Notes: generated by a model from the sequence alone, not told the origin. A DNA stretch of 50,649 nucleotides from Eubacteriales bacterium (GCA_030531595.1 JAUNND010000008.1:1-50649), one strand, 5' to 3'. Positions 7,619 through 16,857 are shown, counted from the first letter of the stretch. Translations and numbers: made by a program.

Positions 7619-7831
7619 ATGAGCAGGTATGACGCACTCCGGAAATATGTCTCCGCACAAAACGGAGATACGTTCAAACTGAGCTATGAGGAAATAGAAA
7701 AGATCACCGGACATCCGCTTGACCATTCATTTCTCAATTTCAAAAAAGAGCTTCTGCCGTTCGGCTGGCAGGTGAAAAAGATCTCCATGAAAGAAGAGAC
7801 GGTTTTGTTTGAAAGGGCAGGAAAACAATGA
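7619..7831 (+). CDS. Small DUF7662-like protein (70 aa)
   Basis: Small basic/acidic soluble protein. The body matches the pattern I associate with DUF7662: a YEEIEKITGHPLDHS helix-turn region, then a GWQVKKISMKEETVLFER beta-hairpin with the conserved GW and terminal FxR. Function is unknown. The ATG at 7619 begins one base after the stop of the YitT gene, and its stop overlaps the next start by four bases (ATGA), so translation is probably coupled. The family name is from memory and should be treated as provisional. Confidence 0.7.
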   Translation: MSRYDALRKYVSAQNGDTFKLSYEEIEKITGHPLDHSFLNFKKELLPFGWQVKKISMKEETVLFERAGKQ

Positions 7832-8949
7832 GGATATTTCGCGGACTTCTTGCCGTGCTGATCGCGGCGGGGATAATAGCAGGAGCGGCTTTTTTCGCAT
7901 CCTCCGACAGCAGCACCGGGCGAGGTACGGTAACGCTGTGGTGCGTTGACGGGAGCGGGCTTACTGACAAACTGAAAGAGGCTGTCGGCGATTATAATTC
8001 GTCACCGAACAGAACGGGGCTTCCTGTTGAAGTCCGTAGCTTCGAAAGCGAGGAAAAGCTTGCCGAAGCCTTTGAGATAAGCTCGCCGGATATTCTTCTG
8101 TGCGCTCATACGAGGGCGTTTTCTCTCAGCAGCCGTGAAAAGCTTACCGATATAAGCGCCGAGCTGCTCTCTGCTCCACGGTATTCACCCGCCGTTACCG
8201 GCAGAAACCCGTGTATAGGCAGAAGCTTTTTCCCGATCGGCTTTGATCTGCCTGTTCTGATCATTAATAACACTCTCTGTGAAAAGACCTCCTTTGACAG
8301 TCTGGAGGCACTGCTTACCGAGGCTTCCGCATATACCGCCGAAACGGATGATCCGTTTTTCGGCTGCGACGGTTTTTCAAAGCTCTTTTCGCTTATGATG
8401 CTCAGAAGCGGAAAAACCTTTAGCGCGGATTTTGAAAATGAGTCCGGCAAGCAATATATTGATCTATATAATCTCTTTGCCCGCGCCGCTTTTGACGGCA
8501 GTATGTATACGGAAACGGAGAATACGGCGCAGTATGTTTCGGCCGGGGCACTGCCCTGCGCGATCGTATCCTCATCTTCACTGGCAGGGATGGAGCTTGA
8601 CGGCATGAGCGTTTCCGACGTTCCCGCTCCGGCAGATGCCGTGAACGCAGACACCGTGGGAACGGCTCTGGGATTTGCCGTGACAAACGGCGGCAGCAGA
8701 AGTACATCTGATATCGCCGCATTCATTTCGTGGTTTTTTGAAGAAGGCAGGTGTGCACAATGTGCGGAAAGCAGCGCTCTTGCGTCCGCCGAGACAGTAT
8801 CGGATGCTCTGACCGGTACACTTTCAAAAACGCTTTCTGCAATTGCCGAAAAAAGCACCGTGTCACTTACGGAATATGATCCGGAATATGTGTCAGAGCG
8901 TGAAAGCTTCGATGAGCGTTTTGCCTCGGCGATGCGGAACCTTCGCTAA
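7828..8949 (+). CDS. Membrane-anchored extracellular solute-binding-like protein (373 aa)
   Basis: A single N-terminal hydrophobic segment (residues 4-23) followed by an extracellular domain. It resembles type-1 solute-binding proteins: VTLWCVDGSGLTDKLKEAV at the start, a hinge-like PIGFDLPVLIINNTL and SPDILLCAHT segments. There is no lipobox Cys at the expected cleavage point, so it is probably retained by an uncleaved anchor. No ABC permease or ATPase gene is nearby, so it may act as a sensor or an orphan binding protein rather than an importer component. It overlaps the preceding 70-aa gene by four bases. Confidence in the coding region is high; the functional class is moderate. Confidence 0.75.
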   Translation: MRIFRGLLAVLIAAGIIAGAAFFASSDSSTGRGTVTLWCVDGSGLTDKLKEAVGDYNSSPNRTGLPVEVRSFESEEKLAEAFEISSPDILLCAHTRAFSLSSREKLTDISAELLSAPRYSPAVTGRNPCIGRSFFPIGFDLPVLIINNTLCEKTSFDSLEALLTEASAYTAETDDPFFGCDGFSKLFSLMMLRSGKTFSADFENESGKQYIDLYNLFARAAFDGSMYTETENTAQYVSAGALPCAIVSSSSLAGMELDGMSVSDVPAPADAVNADTVGTALGFAVTNGGSRSTSDIAAFISWFFEEGRCAQCAESSALASAETVSDALTGTLSKTLSAIAEKSTVSLTEYDPEYVSERESFDERFASAMRNLR

Positions 8950-8963
8950 ATTCGCTGCCGATA

Positions 8964-8992
8964 TTGCAAATTCCCATGAACTGTGGTATATT
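8964..8992 (+). promoter_or_regulatory. Promoter for hypB
   Basis: TTGCAA at 8964-8969, 17-bp spacer, TATATT at 8987-8992, with the hypB start 35 bp downstream. Confidence 0.6.
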
Positions 8993-9026
8993 GAGAGCAG
9001 TTAATTTTTGTATTCGAGGTAATATT

Positions 9027-9695
9027 ATGGAAGGATTCAGAGTTCTTGAAATAAAAAAGAGCGTTTTTGAAAACAATGACCGTGAGGCCGACATTGTAAG
9101 ACAGGAGCTTAAAAGAGACAAAACGTTTCTGCTCAATCTTATGAGTTCCCCCGGTTCCGGAAAGACCACTACGCTTAAAGCCACTATTGCGGCACTGAAG
9201 GATGAACTCCGCATAGGTGTTATGGAGGCCGATATCGACTCGGATGTTGACGCCGCCACGATCGAAAAGACCGGCGCGAAGGTCATTCAGCTTCATACCG
9301 GCGGTATGTGCCATCTGGATGCCGGAATGACAAGACAGGGTCTGGTAGGACTCGGAACGGACGATGTGGATCTTGCGATCCTTGAAAATGTCGGCAATCT
9401 CGTGTGCCCGGCAGAGTTTGACACCGGCGCCGTGAAGAATGCCATGATCCTCTCGGTTCCGGAGGGTCATGACAAGCCACTCAAGTACCCGCTGATGTTC
9501 ACGATATGCGATGTGCTTCTCATAAACAAAATAGATGTTATGCCGTACTTTGATTTTGATCTGGAAGAGTGCAGCCGCTACGCAAAGAAGCTTAATCCGA
9601 ACATAAAGATAATTCCCATCTCCGCACGCAACGGCGACGGGATCGACGAATGGGCAGACTGGCTCCGCAGCGAGGTAAACGCCTGGATCAGATGA
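9027..9695 (+). CDS. hypB: HypB-type nickel-insertion GTPase, orphan
   Basis: SIMIBI-class GTPase that delivers Ni2+ during maturation of [NiFe]-hydrogenase or another nickel enzyme. Walker A SSPGSGKTT is at residues 40-48; the metal/switch region has the GGMCHLDAGM motif with Cys-His; NKIDVMPYFDFD supplies the guanine-specificity motif. At 222 aa it is the short form, lacking the His-rich stretch and the N-terminal CxxCGC site of E. coli HypB. The start at 9027 follows GAGGT; the longer frame from 8964 would run through the promoter. No hypA, other hyp gene or nickel enzyme occurs in the window, so its client is elsewhere. Confidence 0.9.
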   Translation: MEGFRVLEIKKSVFENNDREADIVRQELKRDKTFLLNLMSSPGSGKTTTLKATIAALKDELRIGVMEADIDSDVDAATIEKTGAKVIQLHTGGMCHLDAGMTRQGLVGLGTDDVDLAILENVGNLVCPAEFDTGAVKNAMILSVPEGHDKPLKYPLMFTICDVLLINKIDVMPYFDFDLEECSRYAKKLNPNIKIIPISARNGDGIDEWADWLRSEVNAWIR

Positions 9696-9701
9696 AAGCT
9701 G

Positions 9702-9734
9702 AAAAGACCTCCGATTTACGATCGGAGGTCTTTT
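9702..9734. terminator. Bidirectional terminator between hypB and the Na/Pi transporter gene
   Basis: A 14-bp perfect stem, AAAAGACCTCCGAT (9702-9715) with ATCGGAGGTCTTTT (9721-9734), with A-run and T-run on either side. It ends the converging genes at 9695 (plus) and 9741 (minus). Confidence 0.9.
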
Positions 9735-9740
9735 CGGATA

Positions 9741-11495
9741 TTATAAAACGTATTTTTCGGAGAAGTTCTTGTAATAAGCATCAAAGTTGTGCGAACGCAT
9801 TTCTTTCAGAGCTATGAGGTAGCCGTGGGCGTCAAGCTCGTTCGTCTGCAGCTCTATCATTGCAATGGCAATATTGGAGCAGTGGTCGGCGACACGCTCA
9901 AAGTTTGTGAGCAGATCGTTGTAGACAAAACCGTGGTTTAACGTACATACATCATTCTGAATTCTCTCAACGTGGTGAAGCTTTATCTCATCGCACAGCT
10001 CGTCGATACGCTCCTCCAGCGGTTCGACCATGTAAGCCTTTTCCACATTCTCTTCCACAAATCCGGAGATCGCAAGCTGTAATATTTCCGTAACTGCCGC
10101 TTCGAGCACCTGAAGCTCCGCCCTTGCGTCGCCGGAAAAGACGATCTTCTTTTCATATATCTCCTGTGCGGCTTCGGAAATGTTCTTTGCATGGTCACTG
10201 ATACGCTCAAAGTCACTGATAGTGTGCAGATATCTGGTGACGCGGCTGTTCTGTTCCTCGTTGAGCTCATGGGCATTGAGCCTGACAAGATAGGTGCCGA
10301 TCTTGTCTTCGAACCGGTCGATCAGATCTTCCTCAAGGTCGACCTTTTCAAAGCCATCCGTATTGAATTCACGCAGCAGCATAAGGGAATCCGTAAAGTT
10401 GTCGCGGCAGTGACGCGCCATGGAGTTTACGGTCAGACGGCTCTGAGCGATGGCAACCGCAGGGTTGACAAGGAAACGGTCATCCAGACGGTCAAAGTCC
10501 TCATTGGCAGAGCGCTCCTCTGCGCTTTCCTTTACAATACTGCTTATCGTTTTTACGAGCAGACCGATAAACGGCAGCAATATGACAGCGGTGACTACTC
10601 TGAAAACCGTATTTACAAGCGCGACGGAGACAGTATCCAGTATCATCGTCTTGATCGTAAAGTCAAATACCGCGTCTAAGGCATAATAGGCTGTTCCGCA
10701 GATCACAGCGCCGAGTATTTCGATCGCCAGATACGCAAAAGCCGTGCGGCGGCCGTTTACTCTTGCGCCGAGAGCGGAGAAGAGCACGGGCATGGCAGCG
10801 CCGATGGCAATACCGAGAATGACGGGGTATGCTGTTGCAAAGGTGATTGCGCCGGTCATGGAAAGCGCCTGAAGAATACCGACGGCAGCGGATGCGCTCT
10901 GCAAAACGGCGGTGAAGACGGCGCCGACAAGAATGCCGACAAACGGATTTGAGAAGGTGGTGAGCATGGATATGAATTTCTCACTCTCCTTCAGCGGAGC
11001 GACTGCGCCGCTCATGGCCTGCATACCGAACATCAGAACGGAAAAGCCGAGCAGGATATTCCCTATATGTTTTTTGGACGCTTTTTTGCAGAACATACGG
11101 AAAATAATACCGATAACGGCCATAAATGCGGAGATAGTCGAAGTGGACAGCAGAGAGACCCAGCCTGTGCCCTCAATGCTCGAAAGACAGATGATCCAGC
11201 CGGTTATGCTGGTACCGACAAGAGCGCCTAAAATTATCGAGATCGCCTGATCGAGCTTCATCATACCGGAGTTGACAAAGCCGACGACCATAACGGAGGT
11301 TGCCGACGAGGACTGAATAACGGCTGTAACGCCTGTTCCGAGCAGCAGCCCCTTAAGGTGCGTGTCTGATAATTTATACAGAATGAGCTCCAACGAATTG
11401 CCGGCGACTTTTTTCAGACCGTCGCCCATAAGGGTCATACCGAAGAGGAAAAGCGCTACGCCGCCGAGTAACGAGATCACATTCGAAATGCTCAT
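9741..11495 (-). CDS. Na+/phosphate cotransporter family protein with PhoU-like C-terminus (584 aa)
   Basis: Membrane protein of the NptA/YjbB (PF02690) family, expected to move phosphate with sodium. The two inverted repeats each carry the signature: QSSSATSVMVVGFVNSG near residue 61 and LQSASAAVGILQALS near residue 200. About eight hydrophobic segments fill residues 5-320. Residues 350-560 are a helical cytoplasmic tail with PhoU-like repeats (SDFERISDHAKNISE and NFERVADHCSNIA), which may bind metal or regulate transport. ATG at 11495 with AGGAG about 10 bases upstream. Monocistronic, converging with hypB. Confidence 0.9.
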   Translation of the reverse strand: MSISNVISLLGGVALFLFGMTLMGDGLKKVAGNSLELILYKLSDTHLKGLLLGTGVTAVIQSSSATSVMVVGFVNSGMMKLDQAISIILGALVGTSITGWIICLSSIEGTGWVSLLSTSTISAFMAVIGIIFRMFCKKASKKHIGNILLGFSVLMFGMQAMSGAVAPLKESEKFISMLTTFSNPFVGILVGAVFTAVLQSASAAVGILQALSMTGAITFATAYPVILGIAIGAAMPVLFSALGARVNGRRTAFAYLAIEILGAVICGTAYYALDAVFDFTIKTMILDTVSVALVNTVFRVVTAVILLPFIGLLVKTISSIVKESAEERSANEDFDRLDDRFLVNPAVAIAQSRLTVNSMARHCRDNFTDSLMLLREFNTDGFEKVDLEEDLIDRFEDKIGTYLVRLNAHELNEEQNSRVTRYLHTISDFERISDHAKNISEAAQEIYEKKIVFSGDARAELQVLEAAVTEILQLAISGFVEENVEKAYMVEPLEERIDELCDEIKLHHVERIQNDVCTLNHGFVYNDLLTNFERVADHCSNIAIAMIELQTNELDAHGYLIALKEMRSHNFDAYYKNFSEKYVL

Positions 11496-11598
11496 ACGTC
11501 CTGTCTCCTGAACTGTTTTCCTTTTTATATTTATACCATAACATATTCCGGCTCTGACGGCAACTATGTATAATTACAATTTATCCGGGTAAATGCGA

Positions 11599-11627
11599 TT
11601 GAAAACGGGGCGGATTTGTTGTATTAT
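11599..11627 (+). promoter_or_regulatory. Promoter for the pseudouridine synthase gene
   Basis: TTGAAA at 11599-11604, 17-bp spacer, TATTAT at 11622-11627; the start codon is at 11656. Confidence 0.65.
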
Positions 11628-11655
11628 GCAAAAAGAAAAAAGTAAGGTAAACATT

Positions 11656-12303
11656 ATGAAAATTTTTTATCATGACAGCAATATTGTTGTATGCGAAAAA
11701 CCGGCAGGAATGCTTTCCGAGAGCGGCGGAATGCCGGAAGCGCTCTCCGGACAGCTCGGAGGAGAGTATTTCTGTGTTCACAGACTGGACAGAGCGGTGG
11801 GCGGTCTGATGGTATATGCCGGAAACGCGAAAGCTGCCGCGGAGCTGTCGAAGCTTTTTCAGAGCGGAGGCGTAACAAAGGAATATCTTGCCGTTGTACC
11901 TGATAGACTTGAACAGCCGAACGGCGAAATGACGGACCTTCTGTTCCATGACAAAATGAAAAATCACTCCTATGTCGTAAAGCGTATGAGAGCGGGTGTA
12001 AAGCAATCACGACTTGCATATGAAAAGCTTTGCAGCACGGACGGCTTTGCCCTTGTACGGGTAAAGCTTTTTACCGGTCGGCCGCATCAGATCCGCTGTC
12101 AGTTTGCGTCTCGCAAAATGCCGCTGCTGGGCGATGTCAGATACGGAAGCACCGTGAAAGACACAGATATCGCCCTCTATTCCTATCATCTGAGCTTTAT
12201 AGATCCTTATACGAAAAAGAAAACGGAATATTTTTCATATCCGACGGGAGAGCTGTGGAAGAGATTTGAAAATGCGCTTGAAAATGTAATTTTTTGTTCT
12301 TGA
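11656..12303 (+). CDS. RluA-family RNA pseudouridine synthase (215 aa)
   Basis: Isomerises uridine to pseudouridine in rRNA or tRNA. The catalytic motif VHRLDRAVGGLMVYA contains Asp45; the later TGRPHQIRCQFA and LLGDVRYGS motifs are standard for RluA enzymes. It lacks an N-terminal S4 domain and is shorter than RluD, so it belongs with the RluA/RluC-minimal group; the target base cannot be told. The start at 11656 (MKIFYHDSNIVV) follows AAGGTAA; the upstream ATG at 11593 lies inside the promoter. Monocistronic. Confidence 0.9.
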   Translation: MKIFYHDSNIVVCEKPAGMLSESGGMPEALSGQLGGEYFCVHRLDRAVGGLMVYAGNAKAAAELSKLFQSGGVTKEYLAVVPDRLEQPNGEMTDLLFHDKMKNHSYVVKRMRAGVKQSRLAYEKLCSTDGFALVRVKLFTGRPHQIRCQFASRKMPLLGDVRYGSTVKDTDIALYSYHLSFIDPYTKKKTEYFSYPTGELWKRFENALENVIFCS

Positions 12304-12328
12304 ACATATGAAGGGAAAATGTTAAAAT
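12300..12328 (+). promoter_or_regulatory. Promoter for the DUF4364-asnA operon
   Basis: TTGAAC at 12300-12305, 17-bp spacer, TAAAAT at 12323-12328, start codon at 12366. The -35 overlaps the stop of the previous gene. Confidence 0.65.
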
Positions 12329-12365
12329 ATCTCTATTATAGACGCATCGGAGGTGCCCGAAACGT

Positions 12366-12908
12366 ATGGAAGCGAGATACGGCTTTATTCACGAAATGCT
12401 CGATATCAAAATACTGATATTGTATATACTGCGCCGCCTGCCCGGATATGTGGACGGCAACACACTGACGGAGCTATGTCAGTGTGACGGAGGTGTGGGG
12501 TATTTTGACTATGCTCAATGCCTTTACGAGCTGGTGGATACCGGTAATGTGGAGCAGGAGGGTAATAAATACAGGATCTCCGAAAAAGGCGCCAGAAGTG
12601 TGGATGAAGTGGAGAGCTCTCTGCCCAAGTCAGTGCGCCGCAAGGCGGAACAGGTGCTCAAACCGGTAGCAAGCAAACTTGAACGTGAGTCGATGATAGA
12701 AGCGTTCCACTACCGCACAGACAACGGTATGACCGTGGAGCTTGCCATGTCCGACGGCAGGGGAGAGATCGTCCGTCTTCGCTTCCTTGCCGGAAACGAG
12801 GAGTTTGCAGAGACTATCGAGAAAAATTTCCGAAAAAACGCGGAAGATTATTTTATGAAGATCGTCAATATGATGTGCGAAGAGCAGAAAGAAGATAAGA
12901 AAAAATGA
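12366..12908 (+). CDS. DUF4364 family protein (180 aa, winged-helix-like)
   Basis: Conserved Clostridia family of unknown function. Residues 10-85 look like a winged helix (DIKILILYILRRLPGYVDGNTLTELC, then FDYAQCLYELVDTGNVEQEGNKYRISEKG with a wing-like hairpin), which suggests DNA or RNA binding. The C-terminal 70 residues are an alpha/beta domain. AGGAGGTG lies 10 bases before the ATG. The stop overlaps the asnA start by four bases, so expression is coupled; whether it regulates asparagine synthesis is not shown by the sequence. Confidence 0.85.
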   Translation: MEARYGFIHEMLDIKILILYILRRLPGYVDGNTLTELCQCDGGVGYFDYAQCLYELVDTGNVEQEGNKYRISEKGARSVDEVESSLPKSVRRKAEQVLKPVASKLERESMIEAFHYRTDNGMTVELAMSDGRGEIVRLRFLAGNEEFAETIEKNFRKNAEDYFMKIVNMMCEEQKEDKKK

Positions 12909-13918
12909 GATCCTTTATTCCCGATGATTACAGAACTCTCCTGAGTATTTACGACACCCAGAAGGCAATCAGTCTTCTCAAGAGACTTTTTGAGGACAAG
13001 CTGTGCGCACAGCTCAGCCTTTACCGTGTTTCCGCACCGATCTTTGTTGAAACCGGAACAGGTCTCAACGATGACCTCAACGGTGTAGAACGCCCTGTTT
13101 CTTTTGACATTCTGCGCTCGGACAAGACAGCCCAGGTGGTACAGTCCCTTGCGAAGTGGAAGCGCATGGCGCTCAAGCGCTACGGTTTCTATCCCGGAAA
13201 AGGACTCTGCACCGATATGAACGCCATCCGACGCGACGAGGACGAGCTGGACAATCTCCACTCCGTCTATGTCGACCAGTGGGACTGGGAGAAGATCATT
13301 CTGCCCGAAAACCGCTGCGTGGACTATCTGAAGCTCACGGTAATGGACATCGTCACCGCGATCTGTGATACACAGGACACAATGCAGGCCATCTATCCTC
13401 AGCTCCAGTGCCTCGGAAAGCTTGAACGGCGCGTATCCTTTGTCACCGCACAGCAGCTCGAGGATATGTATCCCGATATGACTGCAAAGCAGAGAGAGAA
13501 CGCCTATACAAAAGAGCATAAGACCGTTTTCATTATGGGCATCGGCGGCACGCTCAGATCAGGAAAGCCGCACGACGGCAGAGCACCGGACTATGATGAC
13601 TGGACGCTCAACGGCGATATACTGTTCTGGGATGATGTACTGGACTGCGCTATGGAGATTTCATCCATGGGCATCCGTGTCGACCCGATCGCCCTTGACA
13701 ATCAGCTCCGTATTTCCGGCCGGGACGAACGCCGCACTCTGCCCTATCATAAGGCACTTTTAAACGGCGAGCTGCCTCTGACCATCGGCGGCGGCATCGG
13801 TCAGTCCCGCCTTTCCATGCTGCTTTTGGGCAAGGCGCATATCGGCGAGGTGCAGGCATCCATCTGGGACGCGAATACCGTTAAGGTATGTGAAGAAAAG
13901 GGAGTTATGCTCCTGTAA
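12905..13918 (+). CDS. asnA: Aspartate-ammonia ligase (AsnA)
   Basis: Makes asparagine from aspartate, ATP and ammonia; fold related to class II aminoacyl-tRNA synthetases. At 337 aa it has the usual length. Recognisable blocks are APIFVETGTGLNDDLNGVERPVSFDI near the N-terminus, VVQSLAKWKRMALKRYGF, DQWDWEKII and the C-terminal GGGIGQSRLSMLLLGKAHIGEVQ (class II motif-3-like, ATP binding). The start overlaps the DUF4364 stop (ATGA). The ammonia-dependent enzyme fits an ammonia-rich gut habitat (inference). Confidence 0.97.
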   Translation: MRSFIPDDYRTLLSIYDTQKAISLLKRLFEDKLCAQLSLYRVSAPIFVETGTGLNDDLNGVERPVSFDILRSDKTAQVVQSLAKWKRMALKRYGFYPGKGLCTDMNAIRRDEDELDNLHSVYVDQWDWEKIILPENRCVDYLKLTVMDIVTAICDTQDTMQAIYPQLQCLGKLERRVSFVTAQQLEDMYPDMTAKQRENAYTKEHKTVFIMGIGGTLRSGKPHDGRAPDYDDWTLNGDILFWDDVLDCAMEISSMGIRVDPIALDNQLRISGRDERRTLPYHKALLNGELPLTIGGGIGQSRLSMLLLGKAHIGEVQASIWDANTVKVCEEKGVMLL

Positions 13919-13934
13919 AATTAAGGGAAATATT

Positions 13935-15407
13935 ATGTCATTTGTAAGCTTTCCGTTCTGGGCGATATTACTGCCGCTGCTGTTTCTTGCATATGCGCTG
14001 TGCGGCAAAACGGCAAGGGGTCAGAACATCGTTCTGCTCATAGGAAGCATTATATTTTACGGCTCCTATGACCTCAAATATCTTATAGTTCTTGCCGCGA
14101 GCATTGCCGTCACATATTTCGGCGGTCTGATCGGCTCAAAACAGACGGACAGGGAAAAGGGAAAAAAGGTACTGACAGCAGCGCTGATAATCAATCTTGC
14201 GCTGCTTGTGGTGTTTAAGTATACGCCTTTTGTGCTCGGCAATCTCAATTCGCTACTGGGTCTCATAGGCGTATCTGTTGCGATCCCGAAGATCCTTCTG
14301 CCTGTCGGGCTGAGCTTTTATGTCTTCCAGAGCTCTACATATCTGCTGGATTTAAAGCGCGGCAAATGCGAGTGTGAGAAGAACGTTATCAATTACGCTC
14401 TGTTTGTCTCGTTTTTCCCCACGGTCGTCTCCGGTCCCATTCTGAGAGCGTCACATATGCTCCCGCAGATAAGAAACAGGCGCGAGATAAGCTTTGAGAG
14501 ATTTCAGATATTTCTGTTTACCTTCCTCTGGGGTATGTTCCTCAAGCTCGTTCTGGGGGACAGACTCTCGCCGCTTGTTGCCCATGTCTATCAGCGTTAT
14601 TACGATTACGGCGGCTTTACGCTTTTTGTACATACCTGCCTTTCCATGCTCCAGCTATATATCGATTTTGCCGGATACAGCTTTATGGCTATCGGCACGG
14701 CGGCGCTGTTCGGCTTCGATATACCGGACAACTTCCGCCAACCGTGGTTTTCAACCTCGGTCGCGGAATTCTGGCGTCGCTGGCACATCTCCATGATGAG
14801 CTGGTTTACAGACTATCTCTATATTCCCCTCGGCGGCAGCAGGCGGGGACGGGCGAGATATTATCTCAACACGCTGATAGTTTTTGCCGTCAGCGGACTG
14901 TGGCACGGCACCTCATGGACATTCATGCTCTGGGGTCTCGGCGGAGCGCTTTATATGATCATCGGGAAGCTTTTACTGCCGACAAGACTTAAGCTCAGCG
15001 AAAAACTGGGCGTGGATCGTGAGAGCTTCGGCTTTAAGACCCTGCAGCGGTTTATCACCTTTTTCCTCATCGCGCCCCTTGTGGATATTTTCAGCGTGGG
15101 TACCTTGAAGGAGTGCGCGGTGTATTTCTACCGTATGCTTACCGTGTGGAATCCCTGGGTGCTGTTTGACGGCTCACTGTTTGAACTCGGTATGACACAG
15201 ACCGACTGGCGCGTGTGCGCAGCTGCCGGAATCGTGATGCTGTGTGTGTCCGCTGCGCGTGAAAAGGGGCTTGGCTGCCGATTTATCATTTCCCAGAATG
15301 TAGTTTGCCGCGTGGTCATATTTATGGTGCTTGTATTCTCGATCGTGGTCTTCGGCGTGTACGGCGCGGCCTATTCCGCGAGCGCGTTCGTGTACGCGGG
15401 ATTTTAG
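13935..15407 (+). CDS. MBOAT family O-acyltransferase (AlgI/DltB-like)
   Basis: Polytopic membrane acyltransferase of 490 aa with about 11 hydrophobic segments. The family's invariant His is at about residue 324 in SGLWHGTSWTFMLWG, and the second block DFAGYSFMAIGTAALFG precedes WRRWHISMMSWFTDYLYIPLGGSRRG, the classic AlgI/PatA region. It should transfer an acyl group, usually acetyl, across the membrane onto an extracellular sugar. ATG at 13935 with a weak AGGGAAA. The SGNH-type partner follows 9 bp later, the standard pairing for polysaccharide O-acetylation. No dlt genes for D-alanylation are present. Confidence 0.92.
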   Translation: MSFVSFPFWAILLPLLFLAYALCGKTARGQNIVLLIGSIIFYGSYDLKYLIVLAASIAVTYFGGLIGSKQTDREKGKKVLTAALIINLALLVVFKYTPFVLGNLNSLLGLIGVSVAIPKILLPVGLSFYVFQSSTYLLDLKRGKCECEKNVINYALFVSFFPTVVSGPILRASHMLPQIRNRREISFERFQIFLFTFLWGMFLKLVLGDRLSPLVAHVYQRYYDYGGFTLFVHTCLSMLQLYIDFAGYSFMAIGTAALFGFDIPDNFRQPWFSTSVAEFWRRWHISMMSWFTDYLYIPLGGSRRGRARYYLNTLIVFAVSGLWHGTSWTFMLWGLGGALYMIIGKLLLPTRLKLSEKLGVDRESFGFKTLQRFITFFLIAPLVDIFSVGTLKECAVYFYRMLTVWNPWVLFDGSLFELGMTQTDWRVCAAAGIVMLCVSAAREKGLGCRFIISQNVVCRVVIFMVLVFSIVVFGVYGAAYSASAFVYAGF

Positions 15408-15416
15408 GAGGCGGCT

Positions 15417-16838
15417 ATGAAGGTTTATTTTAAAAGGTTTATCTGCCTCCTGCTTGTCGTATGTCTGACGCTGGGCGGAGTGTGGTATATCGACAGAGTA
15501 TTACGGCTCAAACGAGTCGACGGTATCCTCACCATGCAGAATTTCTACGCACAGCCGAAGGAAAGCGTGGATGTCCTCTTTATCGGCAACAGCCACAGCG
15601 GTATAAACATTGATACAGCGACTTTGTGGAACAACTACGGTATTTCCTCCTATAACCTCTGGGGTGGCGTGCAGCCTCTTTGGAACTCTTACTATTTTCT
15701 AATTGAAGCCCTCAAATACCAGCGTCCCGAGGTCGTTGTGCTTGAGATTACCGCGGCATCAAGCGACTATGAGTATTCGGAGGAGCAAAATCAGCTTAAA
15801 AATACCGCCGGCATGAAGCTCTCCAAGACAAAGCTTGAGGCGGTAAAGGTCAGCGCCCCGAAGGACAGATGGCTCGATCTGTTTTTCGGCCTGCCGCTTT
15901 ATCACGGACGTTTTGATGAGGTCGAGCAGAAGGATTTTGAAAATTTTCCATGGTCTGACGGACTTGAAAACTTCAAGGGCAGCTACCTTCTCTACGGCGT
16001 GGGCAACTACCGCTTTGAAAGCGCGGAGGGCGTAAACGAAAATCAGGAGATCATGGAGAAGGAGAGGGAATACCTCATTAAAATTATAAAGCTCTGCGAG
16101 GAGGAAAAGCTTCCTCTGATGCTGCTGAAAACTCCCGCGCTTGAACGGCATGACGCACAGAAGATATACAATACCGTTGCCGAGATCGCGGACGTGCACT
16201 CTCTGCCGTTTATCAACATGAACCTTATGGACAACGAGCTCGGCATTACCGAAAACGACTGGTCGCTTGACCGCCACATGAACGGCGAGGGCGCACGCAA
16301 GGTGGCGGACTGGCTTGGAAAATATCTCACCGAGAACTATGACCTCACCGACCATCGGAGTGATACGGCATACGACAGCTGGTTTATAAACGCAAGGACC
16401 ATAAATAACGATTACCTTGCCGCCATCACAGACGCGGAGAACTTTTTCACCGAGCTTGATAAGGATGGCAACACCGTTCTGCTGATAAAGAATTCCCCGT
16501 GGGAGGGGAATGAGGAATATCTTGCCCTGTGCGGAATGCTTGAAAAGACGGGCATGGACATTAAGACTCTGGATGAAAATGAGCACGGCGCATGGCTGAT
16601 TTCCGATACAGTCAGCGCTCTTGACCATGACGGCGACATATATTCGACCGAACTGGACGGAAAAGCTCTTGAAGTCAATTTTGAATATCTGACCGCAAAC
16701 CTCGGAGGCAAAGAGCTCGCATGGTTCGGTACATCAGACATCCTGTGCGTCGTATATGACGAATATCTACATAATCTTGTTGACATAACATCTTTTTCGC
16801 AAAGTGGTCACTATCGCCTCGAACGGGCAGAAAAATAA
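15417..16838 (+). CDS. SGNH-hydrolase-like acyltransferase partner of the MBOAT protein (473 aa)
   Basis: One N-terminal membrane anchor (residues 8-25) followed by an extracellular SGNH/AlgX-N-like domain. The nucleophile motif reads IGNSHSGIN with Ser59, and the paired catalytic acid/base motif is D285-R-H287 in DRHMNGEGARK. The protein probably receives the acyl group exported by the MBOAT protein and passes it to a cell-surface glycan. Residues 320-473 form an extra C-terminal domain with repeated beta segments, unrecognised. GGAGG is 6 bases before the ATG. The following dipeptidase gene starts 19 bp later. Confidence 0.85.
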   Translation: MKVYFKRFICLLLVVCLTLGGVWYIDRVLRLKRVDGILTMQNFYAQPKESVDVLFIGNSHSGINIDTATLWNNYGISSYNLWGGVQPLWNSYYFLIEALKYQRPEVVVLEITAASSDYEYSEEQNQLKNTAGMKLSKTKLEAVKVSAPKDRWLDLFFGLPLYHGRFDEVEQKDFENFPWSDGLENFKGSYLLYGVGNYRFESAEGVNENQEIMEKEREYLIKIIKLCEEEKLPLMLLKTPALERHDAQKIYNTVAEIADVHSLPFINMNLMDNELGITENDWSLDRHMNGEGARKVADWLGKYLTENYDLTDHRSDTAYDSWFINARTINNDYLAAITDAENFFTELDKDGNTVLLIKNSPWEGNEEYLALCGMLEKTGMDIKTLDENEHGAWLISDTVSALDHDGDIYSTELDGKALEVNFEYLTANLGGKELAWFGTSDILCVVYDEYLHNLVDITSFSQSGHYRLERAEK

Positions 16839-16857
16839 GCTGCTGAAAGGATATAAC

